This document shows positions 44,080 through 52,746 of a DNA stretch of 64,000 nt, in pieces. The position numbers and the translations under genes are program-made. Each line of letters starts with the position of its first letter. Position 1 is the first letter of the stretch. The DNA lies in assembly GCF_018221465.1 (NCBI RefSeq), contig NZ_JAAIKR010000018.1, positions 1 through 64,000 of the forward strand. Reading direction: 5' to 3'. The notes under the pieces are model-generated. The model was not told the DNA's origin, did not search any database, and saw only the letters and a program-made list of their open reading frames with translations. This stretch comes from Shewanella intestini (GTDB lineage: Bacteria > Pseudomonadota > Gammaproteobacteria > Enterobacterales > Shewanellaceae).

Positions 44080-44757
44080 ATGCGTATATTAATTGTTGAA
44101 GATGATGCCACCACGCTAAAGTATGTCACTGAAGGGTTTACTGCCCAACAATATCATGTCGATAGCGCTTCTGACGGCCAAGAGGGGCTAACCCTTGCCA
44201 AGCATAATGACTATGATTTAATCATTTTAGACCGCATGCTCCCTAAGTTAGATGGCTTAACGTTATTAAGTGCCTTACGAAATTGTGGCAATGTGACTCC
44301 CGTTCTTATTCTATCGGCCTTGAGCCATGTTGATGAACGCGTAAAAGGGTTGCGTGCTGGTGGCGATGATTACATGACTAAACCGTTTGCATTTGACGAG
44401 CTATTGGTGAGAGCGGAAAAACTGGCTCAACGTAATCAAGTGCAACCGGCATTAACAGACCTTGATGTTGGCAGCTTAAGTATGGAGTTGTTAACGCGTA
44501 AAGTGACTCTCGATGGCCATGATTTATTGCTGCAACCGAAAGAATTTCAACTGCTTAAGTACTTAATGGAAAACCCAAATAAAGTGATTAGTCGAACATT
44601 ATTGTTTGAAGCCGTTTGGGATTACCACTTTGACCCTCGTACCAATGTTATTGATGTACATATTGCTAAATTGCGTCGTAAGTTTGAAGAGTTGGGTTAC
44701 GGTGAACTTATTGAAACCGTCAGAGGGGCCGGCTATCGCCTTTGCAAAGGTTATTAA
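44080..44757 (+). CDS. OmpR/PhoP-family response regulator
   Basis: The 226-residue protein has a receiver domain (acidic pocket VEDD, phospho-Asp in LIILDRMLPKLDG, the Lys in MTKPF) and a winged-helix DNA-binding domain with LLQPKEFQLLKYLMEN and DVHIAKLRRKFE near the end. It belongs to the QseB/PhoP group. It overlaps the sensor kinase gene. The target genes are unknown; the PepSY-like gene before it is the natural candidate partner. Confidence 0.93.
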   Translation: MRILIVEDDATTLKYVTEGFTAQQYHVDSASDGQEGLTLAKHNDYDLIILDRMLPKLDGLTLLSALRNCGNVTPVLILSALSHVDERVKGLRAGGDDYMTKPFAFDELLVRAEKLAQRNQVQPALTDLDVGSLSMELLTRKVTLDGHDLLLQPKEFQLLKYLMENPNKVISRTLLFEAVWDYHFDPRTNVIDVHIAKLRRKFEELGYGELIETVRGAGYRLCKGY

Positions 44758-46066
44758 GCCTTATCAAAGTAGTGCGTGGCGCATTACCTTTATTTTCTCC
44801 ACTGTCGTCACCCTGTTAATCATCTTGTTGGTGTCAGGGTTGTATCGACAGCTGGTCACTGAACAACAAGCTCAAGTCGATACCCACCTTGACGCTGAAA
44901 TGCTGCGCTATCAGCAGCTTGCACTATCAGTCGACCGCGTTAGCTTTGCGGCGCAAGTTAGGGCTGCTGACCCTAAAACCGCTTTAGTTGTATGGCAAAA
45001 TAACGTTGATATGGTTGGAGCGCTAACCTTCTTACCTGACGATATGCCGTTATTACCTGCAACGAAAGAATTCCCTATTTTTACTGGTGGCCCAGAAAAA
45101 CTGCATATTTTAACCGGTGGTATCGCGACGACCCGTTATGGTCCAGTGTTAATTGCCACTCGTACTGACCAATTTGCAACATTGATTGAAAACTTCTTTA
45201 ATGCCACATTTTGGGCTGTGGTATTTATGTTGGTGCTCACATTGGCTGTGGGCTATGCGTTCTCTAAAGCTATTTTACGACGTATTGTTCAGTATAATCG
45301 TCTAAGCGAAGAGGTTGAGGCAGGTCATTACAAAACCCGTTTGCCTTTGAGCAAGCACCATGATGAATTTGATATTATGGCCAAACAGTTTAATTCGGTA
45401 TTAGATACCTTGGAGCAAAATCTCCTCGCAGTACGCGGTGTGACCGATAATATTGCTCATGATTTACGTACTCCATTATCACATTTACGTATTGGTATTG
45501 AACAACTTGCTCGTAAACCACAGCATGATGTCGCTGATGCTACCGCCGACTTACTTGAAGAGCTTGATGGTTGTTTAGCCACCTTTGATGCCATGCTATC
45601 GCTGACACGTATTGAAGAAGGTCAACAAATGCTTGATCTACAACGGGTGGGCTTAAATCATCTTTGCCAAGACTTGTTTGAAATGGCCGAAGTCATGGCT
45701 GAATCAAAAGATCAACAGCTGACGTTATCAGTGGCACAAGAAGTGGAAATACAAGGTGATAAGCACTTGTTATTTCAGGCTCTATTTAACCTTATTGATA
45801 ATGCAATTAAGTACTCACCTGATGGTGCTAAAATTAGCATCACCCAAAAAGATAAACTTATTGTGATTGCCGACAACGGTCCAGGTATTGATGGCGCAGA
45901 TAAAGAGCGGGTATTTGAACGCCTAGTTCGTTTAGACCCAAGCCGTCATTACAAAGGAACAGGTCTTGGGCTATCGATGGTTAAAGCGATTTTATCGCGC
46001 CACCAAGCGGTGATTACCTTATCAGACAATAATCCCGGTCTTATCGCCAGTATTCAATTTCAATAA
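44711..46066 (+). CDS. Sensor histidine kinase
   Basis: About 450 residues: a membrane segment near the N-terminus, a periplasmic domain of about 130 residues, a second membrane segment, HAMP, the phospho-acceptor helix with the H box NIAHDLRTPLSHLR, and an ATPase domain with NLIDNAIKYSPDG, ADNGPGID and GTGLGLSM. The start is unclear because no in-frame ATG lies near the end of the response regulator. A TTG at 44711 is used here; an ATT at 44753 with AAGG close by is also possible. The overlap with the regulator suggests translational coupling. Confidence 0.88.
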   Translation: MKPSEGPAIAFAKVIKPYQSSAWRITFIFSTVVTLLIILLVSGLYRQLVTEQQAQVDTHLDAEMLRYQQLALSVDRVSFAAQVRAADPKTALVVWQNNVDMVGALTFLPDDMPLLPATKEFPIFTGGPEKLHILTGGIATTRYGPVLIATRTDQFATLIENFFNATFWAVVFMLVLTLAVGYAFSKAILRRIVQYNRLSEEVEAGHYKTRLPLSKHHDEFDIMAKQFNSVLDTLEQNLLAVRGVTDNIAHDLRTPLSHLRIGIEQLARKPQHDVADATADLLEELDGCLATFDAMLSLTRIEEGQQMLDLQRVGLNHLCQDLFEMAEVMAESKDQQLTLSVAQEVEIQGDKHLLFQALFNLIDNAIKYSPDGAKISITQKDKLIVIADNGPGIDGADKERVFERLVRLDPSRHYKGTGLGLSMVKAILSRHQAVITLSDNNPGLIASIQFQ

Positions 46067-46206
46067 CAACGGCAATATTTATCAGTTTCCAAGTGAATCA
46101 TTACGCTTACCAACGGCGGCATTAAATTTGCGTTGAGCAACCGCTTTGGTGCTAAATCGGGTAATATAGCCGCATCCACAACTGCCCATATATATCGACC
46201 AACTTG

Positions 46207-46926
46207 ATGACCCAAAACAACGCCATGTATCAGATTATTAGTCAACAAGATGACTTTATTATCATTGATAAATCCCCTCAAGTGCACTTTCATAGTCAAG
46301 ATAGTCAGGCGGGGGTCGTGGCCAAGGTTGAACAAGATTTAGCAATAAAACTTTTTGCGGTACACCGTTTAGATACGCCCACATCAGGGCTGTTAATTTT
46401 GGCTAAATCAGCCGCTGCAGCGGCAATATTCACCCAGATGTTTACAGCACATCAAGTGCAAAAATATTATCTCGCCATTGCTAAAGGCAAGCCAAAGAAA
46501 AAGCAAGGTTGGATTATTGGTGATATGGCAAAGTCACGTCGGAGCATGTTTAAGTTGCTACGTAGCCAAGATAATCCAGCGGTAACACAGTTTTTTTGTT
46601 TACCGCTATTTGATGGGTTTCGGTTGTATTTATTAAAGCCACATAGTGGTAAAACCCATCAGTTACGGGTTGCTATGGCAAGTATTGGCGTGCCGATCTT
46701 TGGTGATCCACTCTATGGTCATACCATTAAGCCATTACATAATGAGCAACAACCGTCGCGTTGTTACTTACATGCTTATTCACTGAGTTTTACTTATCAA
46801 GGCCGGGTTTTTAATTTTCAATCACGACCTAGCCAAGGCGATTTGTTTACCCATGACGACAGTGTTTCGTTGTTATCTGCACAGTGGGCGGCTCCTGCAT
46901 CTTTGGCTTGGCCTGAGCGTAAATAA
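46207..46926 (+). CDS. RluA-family pseudouridine synthase
   Basis: The 239-residue protein has the RluA-family active-site motif HRLDTPTSGLLILAKS with the catalytic Asp, then KYYLAIAKGKPKKKQG, KPHSGKTHQLRVAMASIG and GDPLYG. It lacks an S4 domain and is shorter than RluC or RluD, so it resembles TruC/RluA-type single-domain enzymes. The RNA target is not known. The ATG at 46207 is preferred to a TTG just before. It stands alone after the kinase gene. Confidence 0.83.
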   Translation: MTQNNAMYQIISQQDDFIIIDKSPQVHFHSQDSQAGVVAKVEQDLAIKLFAVHRLDTPTSGLLILAKSAAAAAIFTQMFTAHQVQKYYLAIAKGKPKKKQGWIIGDMAKSRRSMFKLLRSQDNPAVTQFFCLPLFDGFRLYLLKPHSGKTHQLRVAMASIGVPIFGDPLYGHTIKPLHNEQQPSRCYLHAYSLSFTYQGRVFNFQSRPSQGDLFTHDDSVSLLSAQWAAPASLAWPERK

Positions 46927-46962
46927 CCGTGTGAATTAGCATCATTTGGGCTGTAAAAGGCG

Positions 46963-48129
46963 TTATGGCGCCGCTCGCACACAATTACGACCACTGCTTT
47001 TAGCTTGATACATTGCTTTGTCTGCCATGCTCAATAAATTTTCTGCATCCACATGTTTACTAATTGTCGCTACTCCAAAACTGGCGGTAACATGCACTTT
47101 TCCTTGGTGAGTGATGACAACCATTTCATTGAATAAAGCGCAGCACCGCTTTGCTACCACCAGTGCTTGAATTTGATTGGTGTCAGGCAAGATCAATAAA
47201 AATTCTTCACCGCCATAACGAAATACATCATCGTTATGATGTATCGAAGCCCTGATATGTTGTGCTGTTTGGCGCAGAACCTCGTCACCTACTGTATGGC
47301 CATACGTATCATTTATGTTTTTAAAGTGGTCTAGGTCGAACAACAAAATGCTATAGACGCTGTTGCTGTGCAGCCAGTGTTGATGGGTGCTGCGTAATTT
47401 TTCCGCTAAACTGTGGCGATTCCATATTCCTGTTAATTCATCAATATGCGCAAGATTACTGATTTTGGTCATCAGATTATTCACCACGTTTGCCATGATT
47501 AACATGTTCATCCCTAAAATAAATAAGATATAGAGCCATAAAACAGGTTTTGATTCATAAGTATTGAGCATTGCCAGCGTTCGGGCTAAATCAGGTTGGA
47601 TCAGTAAGGCAATCCCTTTAAGTAAAAACAACATCCCAAAAACAGTGGTTGGAATAACGAGAGAATAAATCGCAAATGAGGTGGGACTGGCTTTATAGGC
47701 ACGATAACAATCCAAGGTTAAGCCACAAAAGAAGCCTGCAGCAGCCAGTGATAAAATACTAACAAGGTAAGCAGCAAATTGTGCTTGTGGAGGTACTAAT
47801 AACATCAGTGTCGCTGCAGATAAAATGATCATCGTATTTTGTCGCCAGGTCGATGGCAACTTATCTAGCATTTGAGTGCCGCTACGCAGCGCGGCAAATC
47901 CACATAAGATGATGATATCGGCGAATAGCCAATGTAGGTAGCTGGCGGCGTCTGTCCTGTAGGTGTATAGGTACATTCCTACCAACACGCAGCCATTTGC
48001 CAATGCAAAGCGTATACATGTTTGTGGCACAATACGCATTGGAACCACCATTAATGTCCAACAAATCGTGGCTAACGCCGACAATAAGCAGATCACTTGA
48101 ACCAGAGTTTCAGCTGAATTGTGTTCCAT
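46963..48129 (-). CDS. Membrane diguanylate cyclase, GGEEF type
   Basis: The 388-residue protein has six or so N-terminal membrane segments (to about residue 215) and a C-terminal GGDEF domain. The active site reads FRYGGEEFLLILP, intact. The inhibitory site position (RxxD five residues before) reads HHND, so product feedback is probably lost. It would make cyclic di-GMP at the inner membrane. It is the second gene of a tandem pair with the homolog at 48168, 38 bases away. Confidence 0.9.
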   Translation of the reverse strand: MEHNSAETLVQVICLLSALATICWTLMVVPMRIVPQTCIRFALANGCVLVGMYLYTYRTDAASYLHWLFADIIILCGFAALRSGTQMLDKLPSTWRQNTMIILSAATLMLLVPPQAQFAAYLVSILSLAAAGFFCGLTLDCYRAYKASPTSFAIYSLVIPTTVFGMLFLLKGIALLIQPDLARTLAMLNTYESKPVLWLYILFILGMNMLIMANVVNNLMTKISNLAHIDELTGIWNRHSLAEKLRSTHQHWLHSNSVYSILLFDLDHFKNINDTYGHTVGDEVLRQTAQHIRASIHHNDDVFRYGGEEFLLILPDTNQIQALVVAKRCCALFNEMVVITHQGKVHVTASFGVATISKHVDAENLLSMADKAMYQAKSSGRNCVRAAP

Positions 48130-48167
48130 TAATCTATCTAATTATATGTTGTAAAATAATCAGGGCG

Positions 48168-49376
48168 CTAAGTCGTGCTATTGACTCTAACATGGTTGTC
48201 GTTAACGCCATCACGTTCGAATAACGCTTTGTGCCAAAAACAAATGTTGTTGCGTCCTTGCTTTTTTGCTTCAAACATCGCTTCATCAGCTTGCTTTAAT
48301 GCCTGTTGATAGTCACTAGACTTTTGACATGTTGTGCCGCCAATACTGACTGAAAAAGTCAATTTTTTTGCTTGCCAAAGTAAACTGGATTTATTGACAG
48401 TTCGTTGAATTTTCTCAGCCACAATAGTGGCTTTATTTTCAGGTGTGGACGGCAAAATAATCAAGAATTCTTCATCGCCATAACGACAAATAAAATCCAT
48501 TTTACGTAATGAGCTGGTTAACAGTTGTGCCATGTGCTGCAATGCGGTGTCACCTGCAATATGGCCATAGTAATTATTGATACGTCTAAAGTGGTCTATA
48601 TCAATCATTAAAATACTGTACATATCACCATTAAGACGCCACTGTTCATCAACCTGTTCCATTTTGGTTCTTAATGCATGCCGATTCCATAATCCTGTGA
48701 GTGGATCTCTAATTGCTAATCCTTTAATTTTCTGAACTAAACGAGTAATCGCATTGCCAAAAAGGACAATATTAACGATGAGTAGTAAGATAATGTATGT
48801 CCACATTGGTAGTGGATTTTCAATGCTATTAGTCGCGGTTAAATACATCATGTAATCAGGGTTGATGACATAAAGCGCTGCACGGGCAAGAAAAACCAAG
48901 CTGACAATCGATAGCGGAATACTCAGTAAAGCAGCGTAGGGGAGCGACATGACCTTTCGAAAGGTCATGAAGTTGTCCTTAGTGATCATCGCAAAAATAT
49001 AAGCAGAGACTAAGCTCATGATAAACACAAAGTAAGCGGCATAAGTGAGTTGTGGAGGCACAAGCAACATTAACAACGCTGCGCTAATCAATACGATACT
49101 ATCGGACAGAGTGTTAACTTGTTGTTTAAATAGATACTGGCTTCCCCAGCGTATTAGCATAAAACCCAATAACATCACCATATCGGCAATAAACCAGCTG
49201 GTGTAGCTGATGTCGTTATTACGCAAGGTATATAAAAGAAACCCAGAAACAATAGCTATGTTGGCTAATGCAAAACGCAAACTGGCTTTAGGGGCAATTT
49301 TTAACGGGTGGACTAAAAGCCCCCATGCAAAGGCACAACTTCCGGCGATTAAACATAAAAATTGAGCATAAATCAT
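48168..49376 (-). CDS. Membrane GGDEF-domain protein with degenerate GDEEF motif
   Basis: The 402-residue protein has the same plan as its neighbour: a multi-helix membrane half and a GGDEF domain with GLWNRHALRTKMEQ and DIDHFRRINNYYGHIAGD. The catalytic motif reads YGDEEF instead of GGEEF/GGDEF, replacing a glycine needed for GTP binding, but the inhibitory site RKMD is kept. I infer that it may bind cyclic di-GMP rather than make it. Upstream gene of the tandem pair. Confidence 0.85.
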   Translation of the reverse strand: MIYAQFLCLIAGSCAFAWGLLVHPLKIAPKASLRFALANIAIVSGFLLYTLRNNDISYTSWFIADMVMLLGFMLIRWGSQYLFKQQVNTLSDSIVLISAALLMLLVPPQLTYAAYFVFIMSLVSAYIFAMITKDNFMTFRKVMSLPYAALLSIPLSIVSLVFLARAALYVINPDYMMYLTATNSIENPLPMWTYIILLLIVNIVLFGNAITRLVQKIKGLAIRDPLTGLWNRHALRTKMEQVDEQWRLNGDMYSILMIDIDHFRRINNYYGHIAGDTALQHMAQLLTSSLRKMDFICRYGDEEFLIILPSTPENKATIVAEKIQRTVNKSSLLWQAKKLTFSVSIGGTTCQKSSDYQQALKQADEAMFEAKKQGRNNICFWHKALFERDGVNDNHVRVNSTT

Positions 49377-49561
49377 AAGGCTGCGTGTTTTTTATTGTTG
49401 ATAATTCGCGTTGTCATAATGAATTAAGCTGAATGTTTACCTCAGAATACGGATTATTAAAGATGGTTGATAGCAATATTTGTGCTGGTTTACAACTTGT
49501 AGCGTGTGTTACTTTTATGACCACAATGGACTTAAAAGACAAATCTCGTATAAGGTAAATT

Positions 49562-49729
49562 ATGGATATAAAAAAATTACTTTTGATCATCATCGCAATT
49601 TTATTACCGCCAGTGTCAGTACTGCTAAGTAAAGGTGTCGGTAAAGATTTATTGATCAATGTATTACTGACTATTTTGATGTTTGTGCCCGGCATCATCC
49701 ATGCAATTTGGGTGCTGTTTCAAGATTAA
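49562..49729 (+). CDS. yqaE: YqaE/Pmp3-family small membrane protein
   Basis: The 55-residue protein starts MDIKKLLLIIIAILLPPVSV, followed by a KGVGKDLLINVLLTILMFVPGIIHAIWVL segment, the two-helix plan of the Pmp3/YqaE (UPF0057) family. These proteins are small, hydrophobic and stress-linked. AAGG lies 6-7 bases before the ATG. A terminator follows the stop after about 20 bases, so it is a separate gene. Confidence 0.85.
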   Translation: MDIKKLLLIIIAILLPPVSVLLSKGVGKDLLINVLLTILMFVPGIIHAIWVLFQD

Positions 49730-49746
49730 TCTTGATGATGAAGCAT

Positions 49747-49777
49747 AAAAAAACACAGCCCAAGCTGTGTTTTTTTT
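49747..49777. terminator. Terminator after the Pmp3-like gene
   Basis: AAAAACACAG and CTGTGTTTTT pair perfectly around CCCAAG, followed by a T run of eight. The A run on the left could make it act on the other strand too. Confidence 0.92.
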
Positions 49778-49816
49778 ATTTATAATGACGCCAAAATACT
49801 CAAGTAAATGATCGCC

Positions 49817-50014
49817 ATGAACCGTAAAAAGAAAATTAATCAAACCTTGAAGGCAAAGGCTAAAAAGGCCAATAGCAAGTTTCATAGTAACGGCAAAGCT
49901 AAATACATTGCCAAAGCAGACCGTGTTGCGACAGACGTTGGTGAGCAAAGTACTACAGCAGTCGAAAGTGTGATTAAGGAACAAGCAAACACTGCCGCTC
50001 CATTAGAACAATGA
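49817..50014 (+). CDS. DUF2986 small lysine-rich protein
   Basis: The 65-residue protein begins MNRKKKINQTLKAKAKKAN and has KAKYIAKADR near the middle, the pattern I associate with DUF2986 in Shewanella and Vibrio. It is strongly basic at the N-terminus and acidic toward the end. The function is unknown; nucleic acid binding is possible. It converges with moeB, with one base between the stops. Confidence 0.65.
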   Translation: MNRKKKINQTLKAKAKKANSKFHSNGKAKYIAKADRVATDVGEQSTTAVESVIKEQANTAAPLEQ

Positions 50015-50015
50015 G

Positions 50016-50783
50016 TTAGCTATTATTCCCACACACTGGGCATTGTTGCTGCTTAGGCAGTTTCATCGCTCGAAACTCCATGGTCATCGCGTCAATCATT
50101 AAGATTTTACCCGCAAGGGTTTCACCAAACTCCGCAAGGGTTTTAATCGCTTCTGTTGCTTGTATACAACCAACTAACCCCACAACTGGCGCTAAAATAC
50201 CGGACTCTACACAGGTTAAATGCTGCTCACCAAATAGGCTGCTGTAACATTGATAGCAAGGGCTGTGTTGCTGGTAATCAAATACCGTGACCGTCCCTTC
50301 CATACGAATAGCTGCCGCTGAGATAAAGGTGATCTTATGCTTGAAGCAGCTTCGGTTAAGTTGTTCTCTTACAAGTACATTATCGGTACAATCGAGAACC
50401 AAATTATTTAATTCAACTAGGCGCTCTAGCTCAGCTTCATCTAATAAGCGATTAATTGCATTTACTGTAATGTACGGGTTTAGCTCAAGCAGCGAGGCTT
50501 TTGCTGAGTCTACTTTTGCACTACCCACATCACTATCATGGTGTAAAACTTGGCGTTGCAAGTTAGAGGTTTCAACATGATCAAAGTCGACCAAGGTGAT
50601 TTCACCAACACCTGAAACCGCTAAATATTGAGACGTTGCACAACCTAAACCGCCAGCACCAATCACTAATACTTTAGCTTGTTTGAGCTTTTCTTGGCCT
50701 TCAAAATCCATCGCTTTAATAGAAATATGGCGGCTGTAACGTAAAATCTCTGCGTCAGACAAAATATCATCTTCAATATTCAT
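50016..50783 (-). CDS. moeB: Molybdopterin-synthase adenylyltransferase
   Basis: The 255-residue enzyme adenylylates the C-terminal glycine of MoaD. It has the ATP site GAGGLGCATSQYL, VDFDHVETSNLQRQVLH with the catalytic Arg, DCTDN, a CYQC...CPVC zinc site (Cys pairs in CYQCYSS and CPVCGNNS) and the CVESGILAP loop with the catalytic Cys. Close to E. coli MoeB in length. It follows moeA by 10 bases and forms the second part of the molybdopterin pathway in this window. Confidence 0.93.
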   Translation of the reverse strand: MNIEDDILSDAEILRYSRHISIKAMDFEGQEKLKQAKVLVIGAGGLGCATSQYLAVSGVGEITLVDFDHVETSNLQRQVLHHDSDVGSAKVDSAKASLLELNPYITVNAINRLLDEAELERLVELNNLVLDCTDNVLVREQLNRSCFKHKITFISAAAIRMEGTVTVFDYQQHSPCYQCYSSLFGEQHLTCVESGILAPVVGLVGCIQATEAIKTLAEFGETLAGKILMIDAMTMEFRAMKLPKQQQCPVCGNNS

Positions 50784-50793
50784 GTAGTTCTCG

Positions 50794-52047
50794 CTAGCTT
50801 AATACGGTGTTAAACGGTTCAACAATGACAGTGGTGCCCGCCGCAGTATTACCTTGTTGTTGCTCTAACAGCACAAAACAGTTTGCCATGCTCATTGATG
50901 TCAGCATGCCCGAACTTTGCCCACCTGTGGTGGCGACTTCGAGTTGTCCGTTGGCGTTGGTGGTTAAAATGCCGCGCTGATATTCAAAACGCCCTGGAGA
51001 CTTTTTGATGTCGGTAGTTAGCGTTGCTTGACATGTTAATGGGGTCACTGGTGCTAAGCCTTGCATTTTATTAATAATCGGCCACACCAACTTATAAAAG
51101 GTCACCATAGATGATACTGGGTTGCCCGGTAAACCACAGAAAATAGCTTCGCCAAGCTTGCCAAAAGCAAAAGGTTTACCCGGTTTGATGGCTAAACGCC
51201 AGAAAGTAATTTCACCTTCTTCAGACAATATTTGCTTGGTATAGTCTGCATCGCCAACTGAGACTCCGCCAGAGGTTAATACCATATCAGCTTTGGCTGC
51301 TGCCTCTTTAAATGCGGCTCTAATCGCTTCTTTGTCGTCGCGGATAACGCCTAAATCTAACCATTCAATGTTGGCCTTGGTTAATAGGCCTTGAATAGAA
51401 TAACGATTTGAATCGTAAATTTGTCCCGGCGCTAACTCACTGCCGACGGGGCGAAGTTCATCACCGGTTGAAAAGAAAGCCACTTTTATGCGGCGTTTCA
51501 CTCGCACCTGACTAATACCAATTGTGGCTAACACGCCCATTTCACCGGCACGAATAATACAGCCTTGGTGTAAAACTTTGCTGCCCGCTAAAAGTTCTTC
51601 CCCTTTAAAGCGCACGTTTTGTCCTGCTTTACGCACGTCTTCAATGGTAATGATATCGTCATTTGCCTGGGTTTTTTCTTGCATTTGCACGGTGTCGTAA
51701 CCTGCAGGTAGCGGCGCACCAGTCATAATTCGAATACAGGTACCTCTAGCGGTCTCACCTTGATAAGGGTGACCGGCAAATGAGCTGCCAACTAAAGTAA
51801 GCTGCTGCGAATCGGCATTGGGGTCGATATCGGCAAAATTAAAAGCATAACCGTCCATCGACGAATTATTAAAAGGAGGTAAGTCGATACCAGAAGCTAA
51901 ATCTTCAGCAAGTACTCTGCCGGTAGCTTGGGTTAAGCTGACTAATTCAGTGTCTTGTGTTGCTTCAACTTGGGCTAACAATAGCTCAATGGCTTTAGCT
52001 GGGTGCAGCAAAGCAGGTTGAGTACCAGGGGCTTGAGTTGTTAACAT
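50794..52047 (-). CDS. moeA: Molybdopterin molybdotransferase
   Basis: The 417-residue enzyme inserts molybdate into adenylylated molybdopterin. Motifs include LPPFNNSSMDGYAF, MTGAPLPAGYDTVQMQE, FFSTGDEL, LTSGGVSVGDAD, KPGKPFAFG and FCGLPGNPVSSMVTF. I chose the ATG at 52047 with AAAGGAAG 5 bases upstream; the longer frame from 52092 lacks such a site. It is the first gene of a moeA-moeB unit, matching the E. coli order. Confidence 0.95.
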   Translation of the reverse strand: MLTTQAPGTQPALLHPAKAIELLLAQVEATQDTELVSLTQATGRVLAEDLASGIDLPPFNNSSMDGYAFNFADIDPNADSQQLTLVGSSFAGHPYQGETARGTCIRIMTGAPLPAGYDTVQMQEKTQANDDIITIEDVRKAGQNVRFKGEELLAGSKVLHQGCIIRAGEMGVLATIGISQVRVKRRIKVAFFSTGDELRPVGSELAPGQIYDSNRYSIQGLLTKANIEWLDLGVIRDDKEAIRAAFKEAAAKADMVLTSGGVSVGDADYTKQILSEEGEITFWRLAIKPGKPFAFGKLGEAIFCGLPGNPVSSMVTFYKLVWPIINKMQGLAPVTPLTCQATLTTDIKKSPGRFEYQRGILTTNANGQLEVATTGGQSSGMLTSMSMANCFVLLEQQQGNTAAGTTVIVEPFNTVLS

Positions 52048-52150
52048 TGTGGCTTCCTTTAAAGTACTTAAAACTGTGTTCAATGATGACATCGCAATAG
52101 TATGCCATGAAGTCTATAAATATGGGATTACCATGTAGGTTATTCAAGAT

Positions 52151-52462
52151 ATGACGCAAAATTCTCATGCTGATGCTTGGTTTGTTTATATGATCAAATG
52201 CGCTAATGGTCACCTTTATACGGGGATTACTACCGATGTAGCAAGGCGCTTTAATGAGCACCAATTGGGAGGTAAAAAAGGCGCGAAATACCTTAAAGGC
52301 AAAGGGCCACTGACATTGGTTTATAAAGAGCGGCAACATGATAGAAGTGTGGCGACAAAACGTGAGTTAGCGATCAAAAAAATGACTAGAGAACAAAAGC
52401 TTGGGATGATTGACTCAAGCAAAAATCTATATATTCCAGCACTAAATGTCCCTAAAAATTAA
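52151..52462 (+). CDS. yhbQ: GIY-YIG domain protein, YhbQ/UPF0213 type
   Basis: The 103-residue protein has the single GIY-YIG fold: FVYMIKCANGHLYTGIT (the paired Tyr motif), the Arg in DVARRFNEH and the Glu in KRELAIKKM. Its length and layout fit YhbQ. Such proteins are nuclease-like; the cellular substrate is not settled. It is divergent from moeA. Confidence 0.85.
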   Translation: MTQNSHADAWFVYMIKCANGHLYTGITTDVARRFNEHQLGGKKGAKYLKGKGPLTLVYKERQHDRSVATKRELAIKKMTREQKLGMIDSSKNLYIPALNVPKN

Positions 52463-52690
52463 TCGATTATAAGCATGATTGCCCCTATCGTTATGAGTGT
52501 TTTTTGTCATCAGTGCTGTAACTTATAGGCTATTTTTGCAGGTTGATTTTGCATTGAACAAGTGTCAACTTTCATCATTAACATCATTTTTAAAGCTGAA
52601 AAAGCAGAGTAAATGGGTAATACAAGGCAAGAATTAAACTTAATTAACCTCATTTACAATCTAATAAATTGTCGTTTAATGTTGAGCTGT

Positions 52691-52734
52691 TGAGAGCTCG
52701 GCTACCAAATTATGCTTGATAGCCAAGACTCTCA
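52691..52734 (-). other. Hairpin downstream of the M14 carboxypeptidase gene
   Basis: TGAGAG pairs with CTCTCA and GGCTA with TAGCC in one long hairpin with a small internal loop. It lies about 13 bases after the M14 gene stop. On the minus strand no clear T run follows, so it may be a 3' stability element or weak terminator. Confidence 0.5.
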
Positions 52735-52746
52735 GGGCAATAAAAC

